Below, in pieces: positions 17,119 to 25,135 of a stretch of 42,811 bases of DNA. The first letter of the stretch is position 1; each line of letters starts with the position of its first letter. The stretch comes from JAVBKX01 sp031553835 (GTDB lineage Bacteria > Bacteroidota > Bacteroidia > Bacteroidales > Azobacteroidaceae), in contig JAVBKX010000035.1 in assembly GCA_031553835.1 (NCBI GenBank), positions 1 through 42,811 on the forward strand, given 5' to 3'. The position numbers and the translations under genes are program-made. Under the pieces are notes generated by a model. It saw only the letters and a program-made list of their open reading frames with translations, was not told the origin of the DNA and ran no database searches.

Positions 17119-18102
17119 CTATGGTTTTAACGAATTTCCCCACAATTCATTACCTAAAGCTAGTGCTCTTTTGATAGAATCGGATTCTTTTGGATTCGTA
17201 ATTCCATACCCATCCAGATGGGGGATCCGGATTGAAGTATGGGCTAAAGCATTTCCCGGATATTTTAATTCCTGTTTATTTTCCAGGAAAATATATACCC
17301 AGTAACACGAATTTCCATAATATTTAGCTGCTAAACCTAATAAGGTTTCATTGTTTTCCAATGTTTCGCAAGCTATGCAACCTTCCGGAACTGTTTGATT
17401 GTCAACGGTCGCAATCATAGATCTTTCGACTTGAAAGCGTAGTCCGAAAAACCGATCCAGATATTGTTGCTTATAAGCCCAATAACCTAACCCGGCCAGA
17501 ATTACAATAATCAATAGTACATACCAGATGCGTTTAGATCCGGATTTTTCCTCCTCTTCTTCCTCACCTTCAGCTTTTACATAAACCGGAGGTTTATTAG
17601 GTTCTGTCCGCTCGATCCGTTCTGTCCGGAGAGGAGTGGGAACATCGGGTTCGGATGTGTGAATCGGATTGTCGCCAGCAGAAACGCTTGTCAGTGTTGT
17701 CTGTTCTTTGATTTCATTATGCTGGATGAGTACAGGAGCAGCTTCCGGTACATTTGTTATATCCGCTGCTTTATTTTGAGTGTCTGGATCTATTACTTTT
17801 CCGACCCAATCCTGTTTTTCCTCAACCGGCGTTTGAATAGGTTCAATCAATTGTTGTCCGGAATCATTTTTACTTAATTCCTGACGAAGAAATGATGAAG
17901 GAATAAAAGTGATTTTAGGTTTTGAATCGTCTTTGACCAGATATTGGAAGGACCCCAACGCTCCAAAATTCACCTTTCCCTCCTCAATAAGCAACTGCTT
18001 CACATGGGCAAATGCTTCTTCCAAAAATCCATCAGGAAGATTTAAATTTTCATTGCCCAATTGCGCTCTGATTGCCTCCTCAAAATTACTTAAATCTTTC
18101 AT
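17119..18102 (-). CDS. HU-like domain / transmembrane / LysM protein (copy A)
   Basis: The 327 residues split into four parts. Residues 1-75 look like an HU-type fold (FGALGSFQYLVKD, then KPKITFIPSSFL), without the long arm that HU inserts into the minor groove. A low-complexity acidic linker runs to about 187. One transmembrane helix (191-209) follows after basic SGSKR. The LysM-like domain is at about 245-296 (NETLLGLAAKYYGNSCYWVYIFLEN), with a conserved tail to YGITNP. The charge pattern predicts the HU-like part in the cytoplasm and LysM in the periplasm. The start overlaps the HU gene stop as ATGA. A paralog lies at 32619-33968. A role linking nucleoid and cell wall is inference. Confidence 0.8.
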   Translation of the reverse strand: MKDLSNFEEAIRAQLGNENLNLPDGFLEEAFAHVKQLLIEEGKVNFGALGSFQYLVKDDSKPKITFIPSSFLRQELSKNDSGQQLIEPIQTPVEEKQDWVGKVIDPDTQNKAADITNVPEAAPVLIQHNEIKEQTTLTSVSAGDNPIHTSEPDVPTPLRTERIERTEPNKPPVYVKAEGEEEEEEKSGSKRIWYVLLIIVILAGLGYWAYKQQYLDRFFGLRFQVERSMIATVDNQTVPEGCIACETLENNETLLGLAAKYYGNSCYWVYIFLENKQELKYPGNALAHTSIRIPHLDGYGITNPKESDSIKRALALGNELWGNSLKP

Positions 18103-18320
18103 GTTGTTGTAAATTCAGCAGATGGTTTGAAAAACACCGTCTTACGACCGGACAAACTTTTTACTTCAAGTTGCCCGAACCCGGGAAGTTGCAAATCATT
18201 TCCTTCTGAAAGTTCTTTTATTATAAGATCAACTAATATTTCAAATACGTTATCTACTGTCTGTAGAGGTAATTGCATCTTTTCAGACAAATATTTTACT
18301 ATGTGCGCGTTGTTATTCAT
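18099..18320 (-). CDS. Short HU/IHF-like DNA-binding protein, armless (copy A)
   Basis: The 73 residues match the HU/IHF core: VKYLSEKMQLPLQTVDNVFEILVDLIIKEL helices, then LQLPGFGQLEVKSL. Normal HU (about 90 residues) next has the arm with the NPxTG segment; here LSGRKTVFFKPSAEF follows at once, so about 15 residues of arm are missing. DNA binding by intercalation is therefore unlikely, although dimerisation with the HU-like domain of the next protein is possible. The gene overlaps the LysM-protein gene by four bases, so the two products are likely made together. A near-palindrome lies 26 bases upstream. Confidence 0.85.
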   Translation of the reverse strand: MNNNAHIVKYLSEKMQLPLQTVDNVFEILVDLIIKELSEGNDLQLPGFGQLEVKSLSGRKTVFFKPSAEFTTT

Positions 18321-18345
18321 TATTGTGTGTATTTGTGTATATTTG

Positions 18346-18361
18346 GTGTGTTTAAACGCAC
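18346..18361. promoter_or_regulatory. 16-base near-palindrome upstream of the armless HU gene
   Basis: GTGTGTTTAAACGCAC is self-complementary apart from one T-G mismatch pair and lies 26 bases before the HU-like ATG. Its place suggests an operator. A weak -7-like box (TTAATTTG, minus strand) abuts it at 18361-18368. Confidence 0.35.
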
Positions 18362-18431
18362 AAATTAATATTGCATGTTTGTATATGGACGATTATGCAA
18401 TAAAATTTTATACGTTCTATTCAAATACGGT

Positions 18432-18713
18432 TTAACGGGAACATAAAAAGTCGATTTCCTTTTCCACGAAAGGAATATCCTGAGAAATGATTCTGTCGGA
18501 CAGATCTTGCAATGCTTGTTTCATCGGTTGCAGATAGGTCTCATCGTAATCGTTAAATACTTCTTCCATCAATCCTTGATTTTCGTACAGAGCGTAGATG
18601 TTATTTTCATACTTTTGGGAAAGTAATTTTAAATCTTGCTCAAACTCTGAAAGTACTTTGGATAATTGTTCCATCAAATTTTTTTGATGTGCAAAAGATG
18701 TTTGTCTAGCCAT
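18432..18713 (-). CDS. Small helical (coiled-coil-like) protein of unknown function
   Basis: I do not recognise a named family. The 93 residues are almost entirely charged and hydrophobic heptad-like sequence (LMEQLSKVLSEFEQDLKLLSQKYENN, then QPMKQALQDLSDRI), with no signal peptide or membrane segment, so a cytoplasmic helical bundle or coiled coil is likely. It precedes the armless HU gene by 111 bases on the same strand and may belong to the same transcript. A good promoter lies about 160 bases upstream, leaving a long leader. Copy B of the HU/LysM module has no such neighbour. It could be a partner of the module or an unrelated gene. Confidence 0.7.
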   Translation of the reverse strand: MARQTSFAHQKNLMEQLSKVLSEFEQDLKLLSQKYENNIYALYENQGLMEEVFNDYDETYLQPMKQALQDLSDRIISQDIPFVEKEIDFLCSR

Positions 18714-18872
18714 AATAAATAAAACTTAGAAAAATTTATAATATTAAAACAGAATTAATTACATTTAGACAAGCATTACATTCAAAGTGAAAAATGATTA
18801 GTATGCAACCAAATAACACTTAATTTCATCATGACAATATTAGAGATGTAAAACTTGTGCGAAAACCTGCAA

Positions 18873-18903
18873 CAAAGATACTATCATTTTTTTGACATAC
18901 AAT
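18873..18903 (-). promoter_or_regulatory. Promoter for the helical-protein / HU / LysM operon
   Basis: On the minus strand, ATTG (18900-18903), a 19-base spacer and TATCTTTG (18873-18880) give a full -33/-7 pair. It points toward the 93-residue gene, about 155 bases away. It is divergent from the galM promoter. The rest of the 466-base gap (18714-19179) is AT-rich with no gene that I can see. Confidence 0.6.
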
Positions 18904-19095
18904 ATCCTATGAAGAATAATTTTTTTGATTTACTCAAAAACCTGTTTGTTCGTTTGTTTTTTAAAATAGTTAAATATTGTTAATCGCTGATCTTCTGGAA
19001 TTCGGGTGATACTTTTTATTATTTTTGGTCTGGTTGCATTATATAAACAAGAATAACATAAATCATAATTTTCTCAATATTTTGCTTAAAATTTG

Positions 19096-19126
19096 TTTGC
19101 GGTTATGTATTAAAATTATATATTTG
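19096..19126 (+). promoter_or_regulatory. galactose operon promoter
   Basis: TTTG (19096-19099), a 19-base spacer and TATATTTG (19119-19126) fit the consensus exactly. The leader to the galM ATG would be about 48 bases. No operator was recognised. Confidence 0.75.
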
Positions 19127-19179
19127 CACGTTTACAAATCAGTTTTATTAACAATTTTGTCACATAAGAAGTTTAATCC

Positions 19180-20253
19180 ATGAATAAAACAACCACTATC
19201 GGGAAGTTAACTAAAGAGAACTTCCAACAAACAGTCGATGGCAAGTCGGTCGATTTGTTTATACTCTCCAACAAAAATGGCTTGGAAATGTCAGTAATTA
19301 ATTATGGTGCGAAAATCGTTTCTTTACATGTTCCCGGTAAAAATGGAGAAATGGTGGATGTGGTATTAGGACATAATTCCATTGCCGAATATCTCATTTC
19401 GAAAGAACCTTATTTTGGCGCTGCATGTGGACGTACCGGCAACCGGATCGCCAAAGGTAAATTTACTTTAGAAGGTAAGGAATATACGTTGGCTGTGAAT
19501 AATGGCCCTAATAATTTGCACGGCGGTTTAAAAGGTTTTAATGCCGTAGTCTGGGATGCCAAACAAATTGATTCTCAAACGTTGGAATTGAAATATTTGT
19601 CGAGAGACGGAGAAGAAGGATTTCCCGGAAATCTTTTTACTACCATAATATATAAGTTGACCGATGATAATGCTGTCGAAATTGATTATAAAGCGACAAC
19701 AGATAAGACGACGATTGTAAATCTGACGAATCATTCCTATTTTAATTTGTCGGGAGCCGGTGATCCGTATATCGGAGATCATTTGCTAACGATCAATGCA
19801 GATACTTATCTGCCTACCGACGATACAGCAATTCCTTACGGTAAACCGGAAAAAGTGGAAGGAACTCCGATGGATTTTCGTACGCCGCATGAAATAGGCG
19901 CTCGCATTAATGATAATTTCCAACAATTAATATATGGTAAAGGTTATGATCATACCTATATTCTGAATAAAAAAGGATTGGAGATGTCATTGTGCGCCAA
20001 AGCAGTGTCCCTCAAAACAGGTATTGTGATGGAAACTTATACGACAGAACCCGGAGTGCAATTATATACAGGCAACTGGATGACCGGCGAATTTGTCGCG
20101 AAAGAAGGAAAACGTTATCCTATGCGGTCGGCTTTTTGTTTGGAAACACAGCATTATCCCGATAGTATCAATAAACCGGAGTATCCTTCAGTAGTACTAC
20201 GTCCGGGAGAAACTTTCTCTTCGCAAACGGTATATAAATTTTCAATAGAATAA
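19180..20253 (+). CDS. galM: Aldose 1-epimerase (galactose mutarotase)
   Basis: GalM interconverts alpha and beta anomers of galactose, feeding alpha-galactose to GalK. The 357 residues carry NNGPNNLHGGLKGF (substrate His, about residues 108-121), TNHSYFNLSG (catalytic His, about 186-195) and CLETQHYPDS near the C-terminus (catalytic Glu). There is no signal peptide, so it should be cytoplasmic. It is the first gene of the operon; the MFS transporter follows 36 bases later and galK after that. That order matches galactose uptake and the first steps of the Leloir pathway. Confidence 0.96.
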   Translation: MNKTTTIGKLTKENFQQTVDGKSVDLFILSNKNGLEMSVINYGAKIVSLHVPGKNGEMVDVVLGHNSIAEYLISKEPYFGAACGRTGNRIAKGKFTLEGKEYTLAVNNGPNNLHGGLKGFNAVVWDAKQIDSQTLELKYLSRDGEEGFPGNLFTTIIYKLTDDNAVEIDYKATTDKTTIVNLTNHSYFNLSGAGDPYIGDHLLTINADTYLPTDDTAIPYGKPEKVEGTPMDFRTPHEIGARINDNFQQLIYGKGYDHTYILNKKGLEMSLCAKAVSLKTGIVMETYTTEPGVQLYTGNWMTGEFVAKEGKRYPMRSAFCLETQHYPDSINKPEYPSVVLRPGETFSSQTVYKFSIE

Positions 20254-20289
20254 CAACAAATAAAACAATTAATTAAACTTATTAACTTT

Positions 20290-21579
20290 ATGGCAAAACA
20301 AAAACAAAATGGCAATCTTGTTGCCATCATTATGATGATCTTGCTTTTTGGTATGATCTCATTTGTAACTAATTTGGCTGCCCCGATGGGTATAGTATTA
20401 AAAAGCCAGTTTGGCGTTTCCAACGCTATGGGAATGTTGGGAAACATGGGTAATTTTATTGCTTATGCAGTGATGGGTATTCCTGGCGGTTTGTTATTGC
20501 AAAGAGTCGGATACAAGAAAACGGCGCTGATAGCCATTGCTGTTGGTTTTATCGGTATTTTTGTTCAGTATTTATCCGGTTATGCAGGACATGCGTCTGC
20601 TTTCGGGGTTTATCTTCTCGGAGCTTTTATTGCCGGTTTTTCCATGTGTTTGTTAAATACGGTTGTCAACCCGATGTTAAATACATTAGGCGGCGGCGGT
20701 AACAAAGGTAACCAATTGATTCAGACAGGAGGTTCATTCAATTCGGTAATGGCAACTTTTACGCCTGCATTTGTGGGAATATTGATTGGAGAAGCCTCTA
20801 AAGCTCAAATCAAGGATATATTTCCCGTTATGTACATTGCTATGGGTATTTTTGCTCTTGTTTTCATCGTTTTAGCCTTTGTAGCGATTCCGGAACCTCA
20901 TGCTGAACGTGCTTCCGAAAAACTTGGAAGTTTAATTTCCGGCGCTTTGAAATTCCGTCATTTCATACTTGGCGCAGTGGCAATCTTTGTATATGTAGGG
21001 GTGGAAGTAGGAACTCCTGCTATGGTAAACCTTTGGCTTTCAGACGCTAAGGTTTCTTCCGTCGGAGCGAATACCGCTGGTTTTGTTGTCGGAACTTATT
21101 GGCTTTTGATGCTTGTCGGACGTTTAATCGGTGCCTCCATTGGACATAAAGTATCCAGTAAAACGATGCTTACAGTTACCTCGTTTGCCGGATTGATCCT
21201 GGTACTGGCAGCAATTTTTTCAAACCCTGAAACACAAGTCCCTATGCCCGCGTTTAATGCCAACTCATTGTCTTTCGAATTTCCTCAGGTGCCAATAAAT
21301 GCCATGTTTTTGGTATTAGTTGGTTTGTGTACTTCTATCATGTGGGGTGGTATTTTCAACCTGGCAGTAGAAGGTTTAGGTAAATATTTAGCTGCGGCAT
21401 CGGGTATTTTCATGACATTGGTTTGTGGTGGTGGAATCCTTCCATGGATACAAGGAATCGTAGCTGATAAAGCAGGTTACCTGACCAGTTATTGGGTTAT
21501 CATCATAGGTTTGGCTTATTTGCTATACTATGCATTGGTCGGCAGCAAGAATGTGAATAAAAATATTTCGGTGAACTAA
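20290..21579 (+). CDS. MFS sugar transporter (FucP/GalP-type sugar:H+ symporter family)
   Basis: The 429 residues are almost wholly hydrophobic, with about 12 transmembrane helices and the MFS split into two six-helix halves. The motif GGLLLQRVGYKKTAL (after helix 2, about residue 58) and NTVVNPMLNTLGG near 119 resemble the fucose/galactose/glucose symporter group. Its position between galM and galK makes galactose (or glucose plus galactose) the probable substrate, but specificity cannot be read from the sequence. It should lie in the inner membrane. A hairpin (21591-21623) separates it from galK. Confidence 0.88.
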   Translation: MAKQKQNGNLVAIIMMILLFGMISFVTNLAAPMGIVLKSQFGVSNAMGMLGNMGNFIAYAVMGIPGGLLLQRVGYKKTALIAIAVGFIGIFVQYLSGYAGHASAFGVYLLGAFIAGFSMCLLNTVVNPMLNTLGGGGNKGNQLIQTGGSFNSVMATFTPAFVGILIGEASKAQIKDIFPVMYIAMGIFALVFIVLAFVAIPEPHAERASEKLGSLISGALKFRHFILGAVAIFVYVGVEVGTPAMVNLWLSDAKVSSVGANTAGFVVGTYWLLMLVGRLIGASIGHKVSSKTMLTVTSFAGLILVLAAIFSNPETQVPMPAFNANSLSFEFPQVPINAMFLVLVGLCTSIMWGGIFNLAVEGLGKYLAAASGIFMTLVCGGGILPWIQGIVADKAGYLTSYWVIIIGLAYLLYYALVGSKNVNKNISVN

Positions 21580-21590
21580 ACAACTCAAAC

Positions 21591-21623
21591 TAAGAACTGG
21601 AAACGATTCATTTTCAGTTCTTA
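21591..21623 (+). repeat. Intercistronic hairpin between MFS gene and galK
   Basis: TAAGAACTG (21591-21599) pairs with CAGTTCTTA (21615-21623), extended inward by AAA/TTT, and is followed by ATTTTTAAC. The sequence resembles the GAGAATT-type hairpin at 35174-35221. It may tune galK expression or protect mRNA; termination would be partial because galK follows. Confidence 0.55.
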
Positions 21624-21642
21624 ATTTTTAACTTAAAATATT

Positions 21643-22788
21643 ATGGACATTTCAAAAATCAGAGAAAAATTCAAATCTTTATACGGTTCTGAAGGTACGG
21701 TGTACACTTCTCCCGGCCGTATCAATATTATTGGCGAACATACAGATTATAACGGAGGTTTTGTACTTCCCGGAGCAATCGACAAAGCTATGTATTGTGA
21801 AATCAAGCCGAATGGAACCAATAAAGTACGCGCTTATGCGTTGGACTTGGGCGAATCCTGTGAATTTGGGTTGGAAGAGGCAGATAAACCGAAACAACAA
21901 TGGGCTTGTTATATTTTCGGTATTTGCCGTGAAATGGCTAAAAAAGGTAAACCGGTAAAAGGTTTTGATACTGTATTTGCAGGTGATGTACCTCTGGGTG
22001 CAGGGATGTCTTCTTCCGCAGCCTTGGAAAGTTGCTTTGGATATGCTTTGAATGACCAATATAATTTGGGTTTCAGCCGGATGGAAATTGCCCTGATGGG
22101 ACAACAAACAGAGCACAATTATTGTGGCGTAAAATGTGGAATCATGGACCAATTTGCTTCCTGCAACGGAAAAGAAGGCTACTTGATGCGCCTGGATTGC
22201 CGTTCGTTGGAATTTGAATATGTGCCATTCAATCCTAAAGGATACAGATTGGTATTGCTAAATACTTGTGTAACACATAATTTAGCTGGAGGTGAATATA
22301 ACAAACGCCGCGAATCGTGCGAAAGAGTAGTGGCGGCTATTGCTAAACGTCATCCCGAAGTAAAATTATTGCGTGATGCCAACATGGATATGCTGAAAGA
22401 AGTAAAAAGTGAAGTAGATGCCATTGATTATATGCGTTCTGAGTTTGTAGTCGAAGAAATCCAACGTTTGCTTGATGCTTGTGCTGCCATGGAAAAAGAC
22501 GATTACGAAACGGTGGGCAAAAAAATGTATGGAACTCACGAAGGTTTGAGTAAAAAATACGAAGTAAGTTGTCCAGAACTCGATTTCCTCAATGGCATGG
22601 CCAAAGAATGCGGCGTTACCGGTTCTCGCGTGATGGGTGGCGGATTTGGAGGTTGTACAATCAACCTGGTTAAAAACGAACTGCATGATGAGTTTGTAAA
22701 AAAAGCCACAGAAGCGTACGAGAAAAAATTCGGCATCAAAGCCAAAGTATATGATGTTGTAATTAAAGACGGAGCCCGGAAGTTATAA
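21643..22788 (+). CDS. galK: Galactokinase
   Basis: GalK phosphorylates alpha-D-galactose with ATP in the cytoplasm. It is a GHMP kinase: the galactose signature GRINIIGEHTDYNGG (residues 25-39), the ATP loop PLGAGMSSSAALE (about 111-123) and the third motif VMGGGFGGCTINLV (about 332-345) are all intact. The 381 residues are a normal length. It is the last gene of the galM-MFS-galK operon and is followed within 20 bases by a strong terminator. galT and galE are not in the window. Confidence 0.97.
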   Translation: MDISKIREKFKSLYGSEGTVYTSPGRINIIGEHTDYNGGFVLPGAIDKAMYCEIKPNGTNKVRAYALDLGESCEFGLEEADKPKQQWACYIFGICREMAKKGKPVKGFDTVFAGDVPLGAGMSSSAALESCFGYALNDQYNLGFSRMEIALMGQQTEHNYCGVKCGIMDQFASCNGKEGYLMRLDCRSLEFEYVPFNPKGYRLVLLNTCVTHNLAGGEYNKRRESCERVVAAIAKRHPEVKLLRDANMDMLKEVKSEVDAIDYMRSEFVVEEIQRLLDACAAMEKDDYETVGKKMYGTHEGLSKKYEVSCPELDFLNGMAKECGVTGSRVMGGGFGGCTINLVKNELHDEFVKKATEAYEKKFGIKAKVYDVVIKDGARKL

Positions 22789-22807
22789 TTAATAATCCGA
22801 TTCAAAT

Positions 22808-22852
22808 AAACGGCAAACAGAAAGGGTAAATTACTTTTTTTGTTTGCCGTTT
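22808..22852 (+). terminator. Terminator of the gal operon
   Basis: AAACGGCAAACA (22808-22819) and TGTTTGCCGTTT (22841-22852) form a perfect 12-base stem around a loop of about 21 bases, followed by GTATTTTTAC. The -33 TTTG of the next promoter (22839-22842) lies at the base of its 3' arm. Confidence 0.8.
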
Positions 22853-22870
22853 GTATTTTTACTATTTTTG
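22839..22870 (+). promoter_or_regulatory. Promoter for the cation/proton antiporter gene
   Basis: TTTG (22839-22842), a 20-base spacer and TATTTTTG (22863-22870) fit the consensus. The transcript would begin near 22875, leaving a leader of only about 15 bases before the ATG at 22890. That rules out the earlier in-frame start at 22851. Confidence 0.7.
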
Positions 22871-22889
22871 CGTTCAAATTTATGGCAGC

Positions 22890-25052
22890 ATGATGACTTT
22901 GACTATTGCATTAGATTTTTCTTTCCCGATTGCTAATCCGGTATTGAAATTCCTTGTGATATTGATTATTATTTTGTTTGCTCCTATCCTTTTAAATAAA
23001 GTCAGAATTCCTCATTTGTTGGGATTGATTATTGCCGGAGCTGTAATCGGTCCGCATGGATTCAATCTGATGGAACGAGATAGCAGCATTATCTTATCCG
23101 GGACGGCCGGTTTGTTGTATATTATGTTTTTGGCCGGGTTGGATATTGACCTGGCTGATTTCAGGAAGCATAAAAATAAAAGTGTCGTTTTTGGTATTTA
23201 CACTTTCACCATACCTATGATATTGGGATTCCTGACCGGATATTACATCTTACAATTTTCAGTACTTAGTTCTTTCTTATTAGCCAGTATTTTTGCATCG
23301 CATACTTTATTGACTTATCCGATAATCAGTAAGTTTGGCGTTTCAAAAAACCGGGCTGTCAATGTGACGATCGGAGGAACTCTGATTACGGATACATTGG
23401 CCTTATTGGTGTTGGCAGTGATCGTCGGATTGTCCCAGGGAGAAATGAGCGTTGATTTTTGGCTTCGGATCGGTATTTCTTTAATTGTATTTGCCGCCAT
23501 CGTATTATTTGTTTTTCCTCCGCTTGCCCGTTGGTTTTTTAAACATTTTCAGGATGGCGTTTCCCAATACATTTTTGTTTTGATGATTGTTTTTTTAGGC
23601 GCTTTTTTGGCAGAAGTGGCAGGAGTCGATGGCATTATCGGCGCTTTTTTAGCTGGAATATCTTTAAATCGTTTGATTCCGAATACTTCTCCCTTAATGA
23701 ACCGGATAGGATTTGTGGGGAATGCCATTTTTATTCCTTTCTTTTTGATTGGCGTAGGTATGCTGGTCGATTACCGTGTCTTTTTTAAAGGATTTGAGAC
23801 GCTTAAAATTGCCACATGTATGACAGTTGTAGCTCTTCTCGCCAAATATCTTGCGGCCATATTGACCCAAAAAACATTTCGGTTTACTGCCGATGAACGA
23901 CGGTTGATATTTGGCTTGAGCAGCTCGCACGTTGCCGCTACCCTGGCTATTGTGATGGTCGGTTATAATGTTATTTTGGGCACAAATCCGGACGGGACGC
24001 CGATTCGGTTGTTGAATGAAAGTGTATTGAATGGTACAATTATTATGATTCTGGTTACTTGTACTGTTGCTGCATTTGTGGCTCAAAAAGGCGCGACCAA
24101 TATGGCGCTCAGCGATAATATTTCTTCACCGGATGTGGACGAAACTGAATTTGAAGAAAAAATTCTGATTCCTGTCAGCAATATGGATACAATGGAAGAA
24201 TTGCTCAATTTGAGCGTAGCCATCAAATCCAAACGGAGTAAAAACAATTTATATGCTTTAAATATTGTTGATAATAACAATTTTAGTGGATCTACAGATA
24301 CCAGCGCGCGAAAAATATTGGATCGGGCGGCCGTGATTGCTGCCGCTTCGGATCACCGGATACATGAATTATTACGCTATGATCTGAATATAGTCAATGG
24401 AATAACCAGTGCGGTGCGGGAAAACCGCATTACCGATTTGATTTTGGGTATCCATGAAAAGAAAGGATTATCCGATTCTTTTTTAGGAAATCTGACGGAA
24501 GGAATTTTGACAAAGTGTAATACTACAACGCTGATTTACAAATCGGTTCAACCCTTAGGCACTATCAAAAGGCATGTAATTCTGGTACCGGATAAAGCAG
24601 AAAAAGAAATAGGCTTTCCTTATTGGTTGATCAAAGTGTGGAATATCGCTCGTAACACGAGCGCCAAATTAGTGTTTTTTGCTAGTCCCGAAACGCTTTT
24701 TTTTATAAAAAAAGTACAGGCAAAATATCCATTACCCTGCGATTTCAATGAATTTTCGGATTGGGATAATCTTTTGAGATTAAGTAAAGAAATTCTTCCG
24801 GATGATAATGTAATTATGCTGCTTAGCCGGGCTAATCGTCCGTCTTATGATGAACACATGAATAAAGTACCGACCTACCTCAACAAATATCTTCAGAGCA
24901 ATAGCTTTATCCTCATTTATCCGATGCAGATAGGAGTTTCGGATATGGAAACCGGCAGTGTTGACATGACCAATCCTTCTGTGATGGATCCTGTGCTTAA
25001 AATTGATGAAATCGGTAAAACGCTTGCCAGTTTATTTCAAAAAAAATATTAG
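22890..25052 (+). CDS. CPA2-type cation:proton antiporter with C-terminal USP-like domains
   Basis: The 720-residue protein has about 12 transmembrane helices over its first ~410 residues. Features include PHLLGLIIAGAVIGPHGFNL and FLAEVAGVDGIIGAFLAGI, typical of monovalent cation:proton antiporter-2 (Kef/NapA-like) proteins exchanging Na+ or K+ for H+ across the inner membrane. The remaining ~300 residues (from EEKILIPVSNMDTMEELL) look like two universal-stress-protein-like cytoplasmic domains, an arrangement known in CPA2 transporters and likely regulatory. The ATG at 22890 is preferred over an upstream in-frame start because of the promoter. It appears to be a single-gene unit, with a new -7 box after it. 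Confidence 0.9.
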   Translation: MMTLTIALDFSFPIANPVLKFLVILIIILFAPILLNKVRIPHLLGLIIAGAVIGPHGFNLMERDSSIILSGTAGLLYIMFLAGLDIDLADFRKHKNKSVVFGIYTFTIPMILGFLTGYYILQFSVLSSFLLASIFASHTLLTYPIISKFGVSKNRAVNVTIGGTLITDTLALLVLAVIVGLSQGEMSVDFWLRIGISLIVFAAIVLFVFPPLARWFFKHFQDGVSQYIFVLMIVFLGAFLAEVAGVDGIIGAFLAGISLNRLIPNTSPLMNRIGFVGNAIFIPFFLIGVGMLVDYRVFFKGFETLKIATCMTVVALLAKYLAAILTQKTFRFTADERRLIFGLSSSHVAATLAIVMVGYNVILGTNPDGTPIRLLNESVLNGTIIMILVTCTVAAFVAQKGATNMALSDNISSPDVDETEFEEKILIPVSNMDTMEELLNLSVAIKSKRSKNNLYALNIVDNNNFSGSTDTSARKILDRAAVIAAASDHRIHELLRYDLNIVNGITSAVRENRITDLILGIHEKKGLSDSFLGNLTEGILTKCNTTTLIYKSVQPLGTIKRHVILVPDKAEKEIGFPYWLIKVWNIARNTSAKLVFFASPETLFFIKKVQAKYPLPCDFNEFSDWDNLLRLSKEILPDDNVIMLLSRANRPSYDEHMNKVPTYLNKYLQSNSFILIYPMQIGVSDMETGSVDMTNPSVMDPVLKIDEIGKTLASLFQKKY

Positions 25053-25100
25053 AGCAGCCATCTTCCATGTGCCTTGTGTGATGAATGAGAAAAAAATAGT

Positions 25101-25108
25101 TATCTTTG
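25101..25108 (+). promoter_or_regulatory. Candidate -7 box (TATCTTTG) for the DUF2723 gene
   Basis: TATCTTTG matches TAnnTTTG perfectly, 27 bases before the ATG at 25136. The best upstream element is TTG at 24 bases (25074-25076), longer than usual. Confidence 0.55.
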
Positions 25109-25135
25109 CCGCACATAAAAATAAAAAACATATAA

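Noticed and set aside
21679..22152. 157-codon minus-strand frame inside galK
   Set aside because: Antisense to intact galactokinase motifs.
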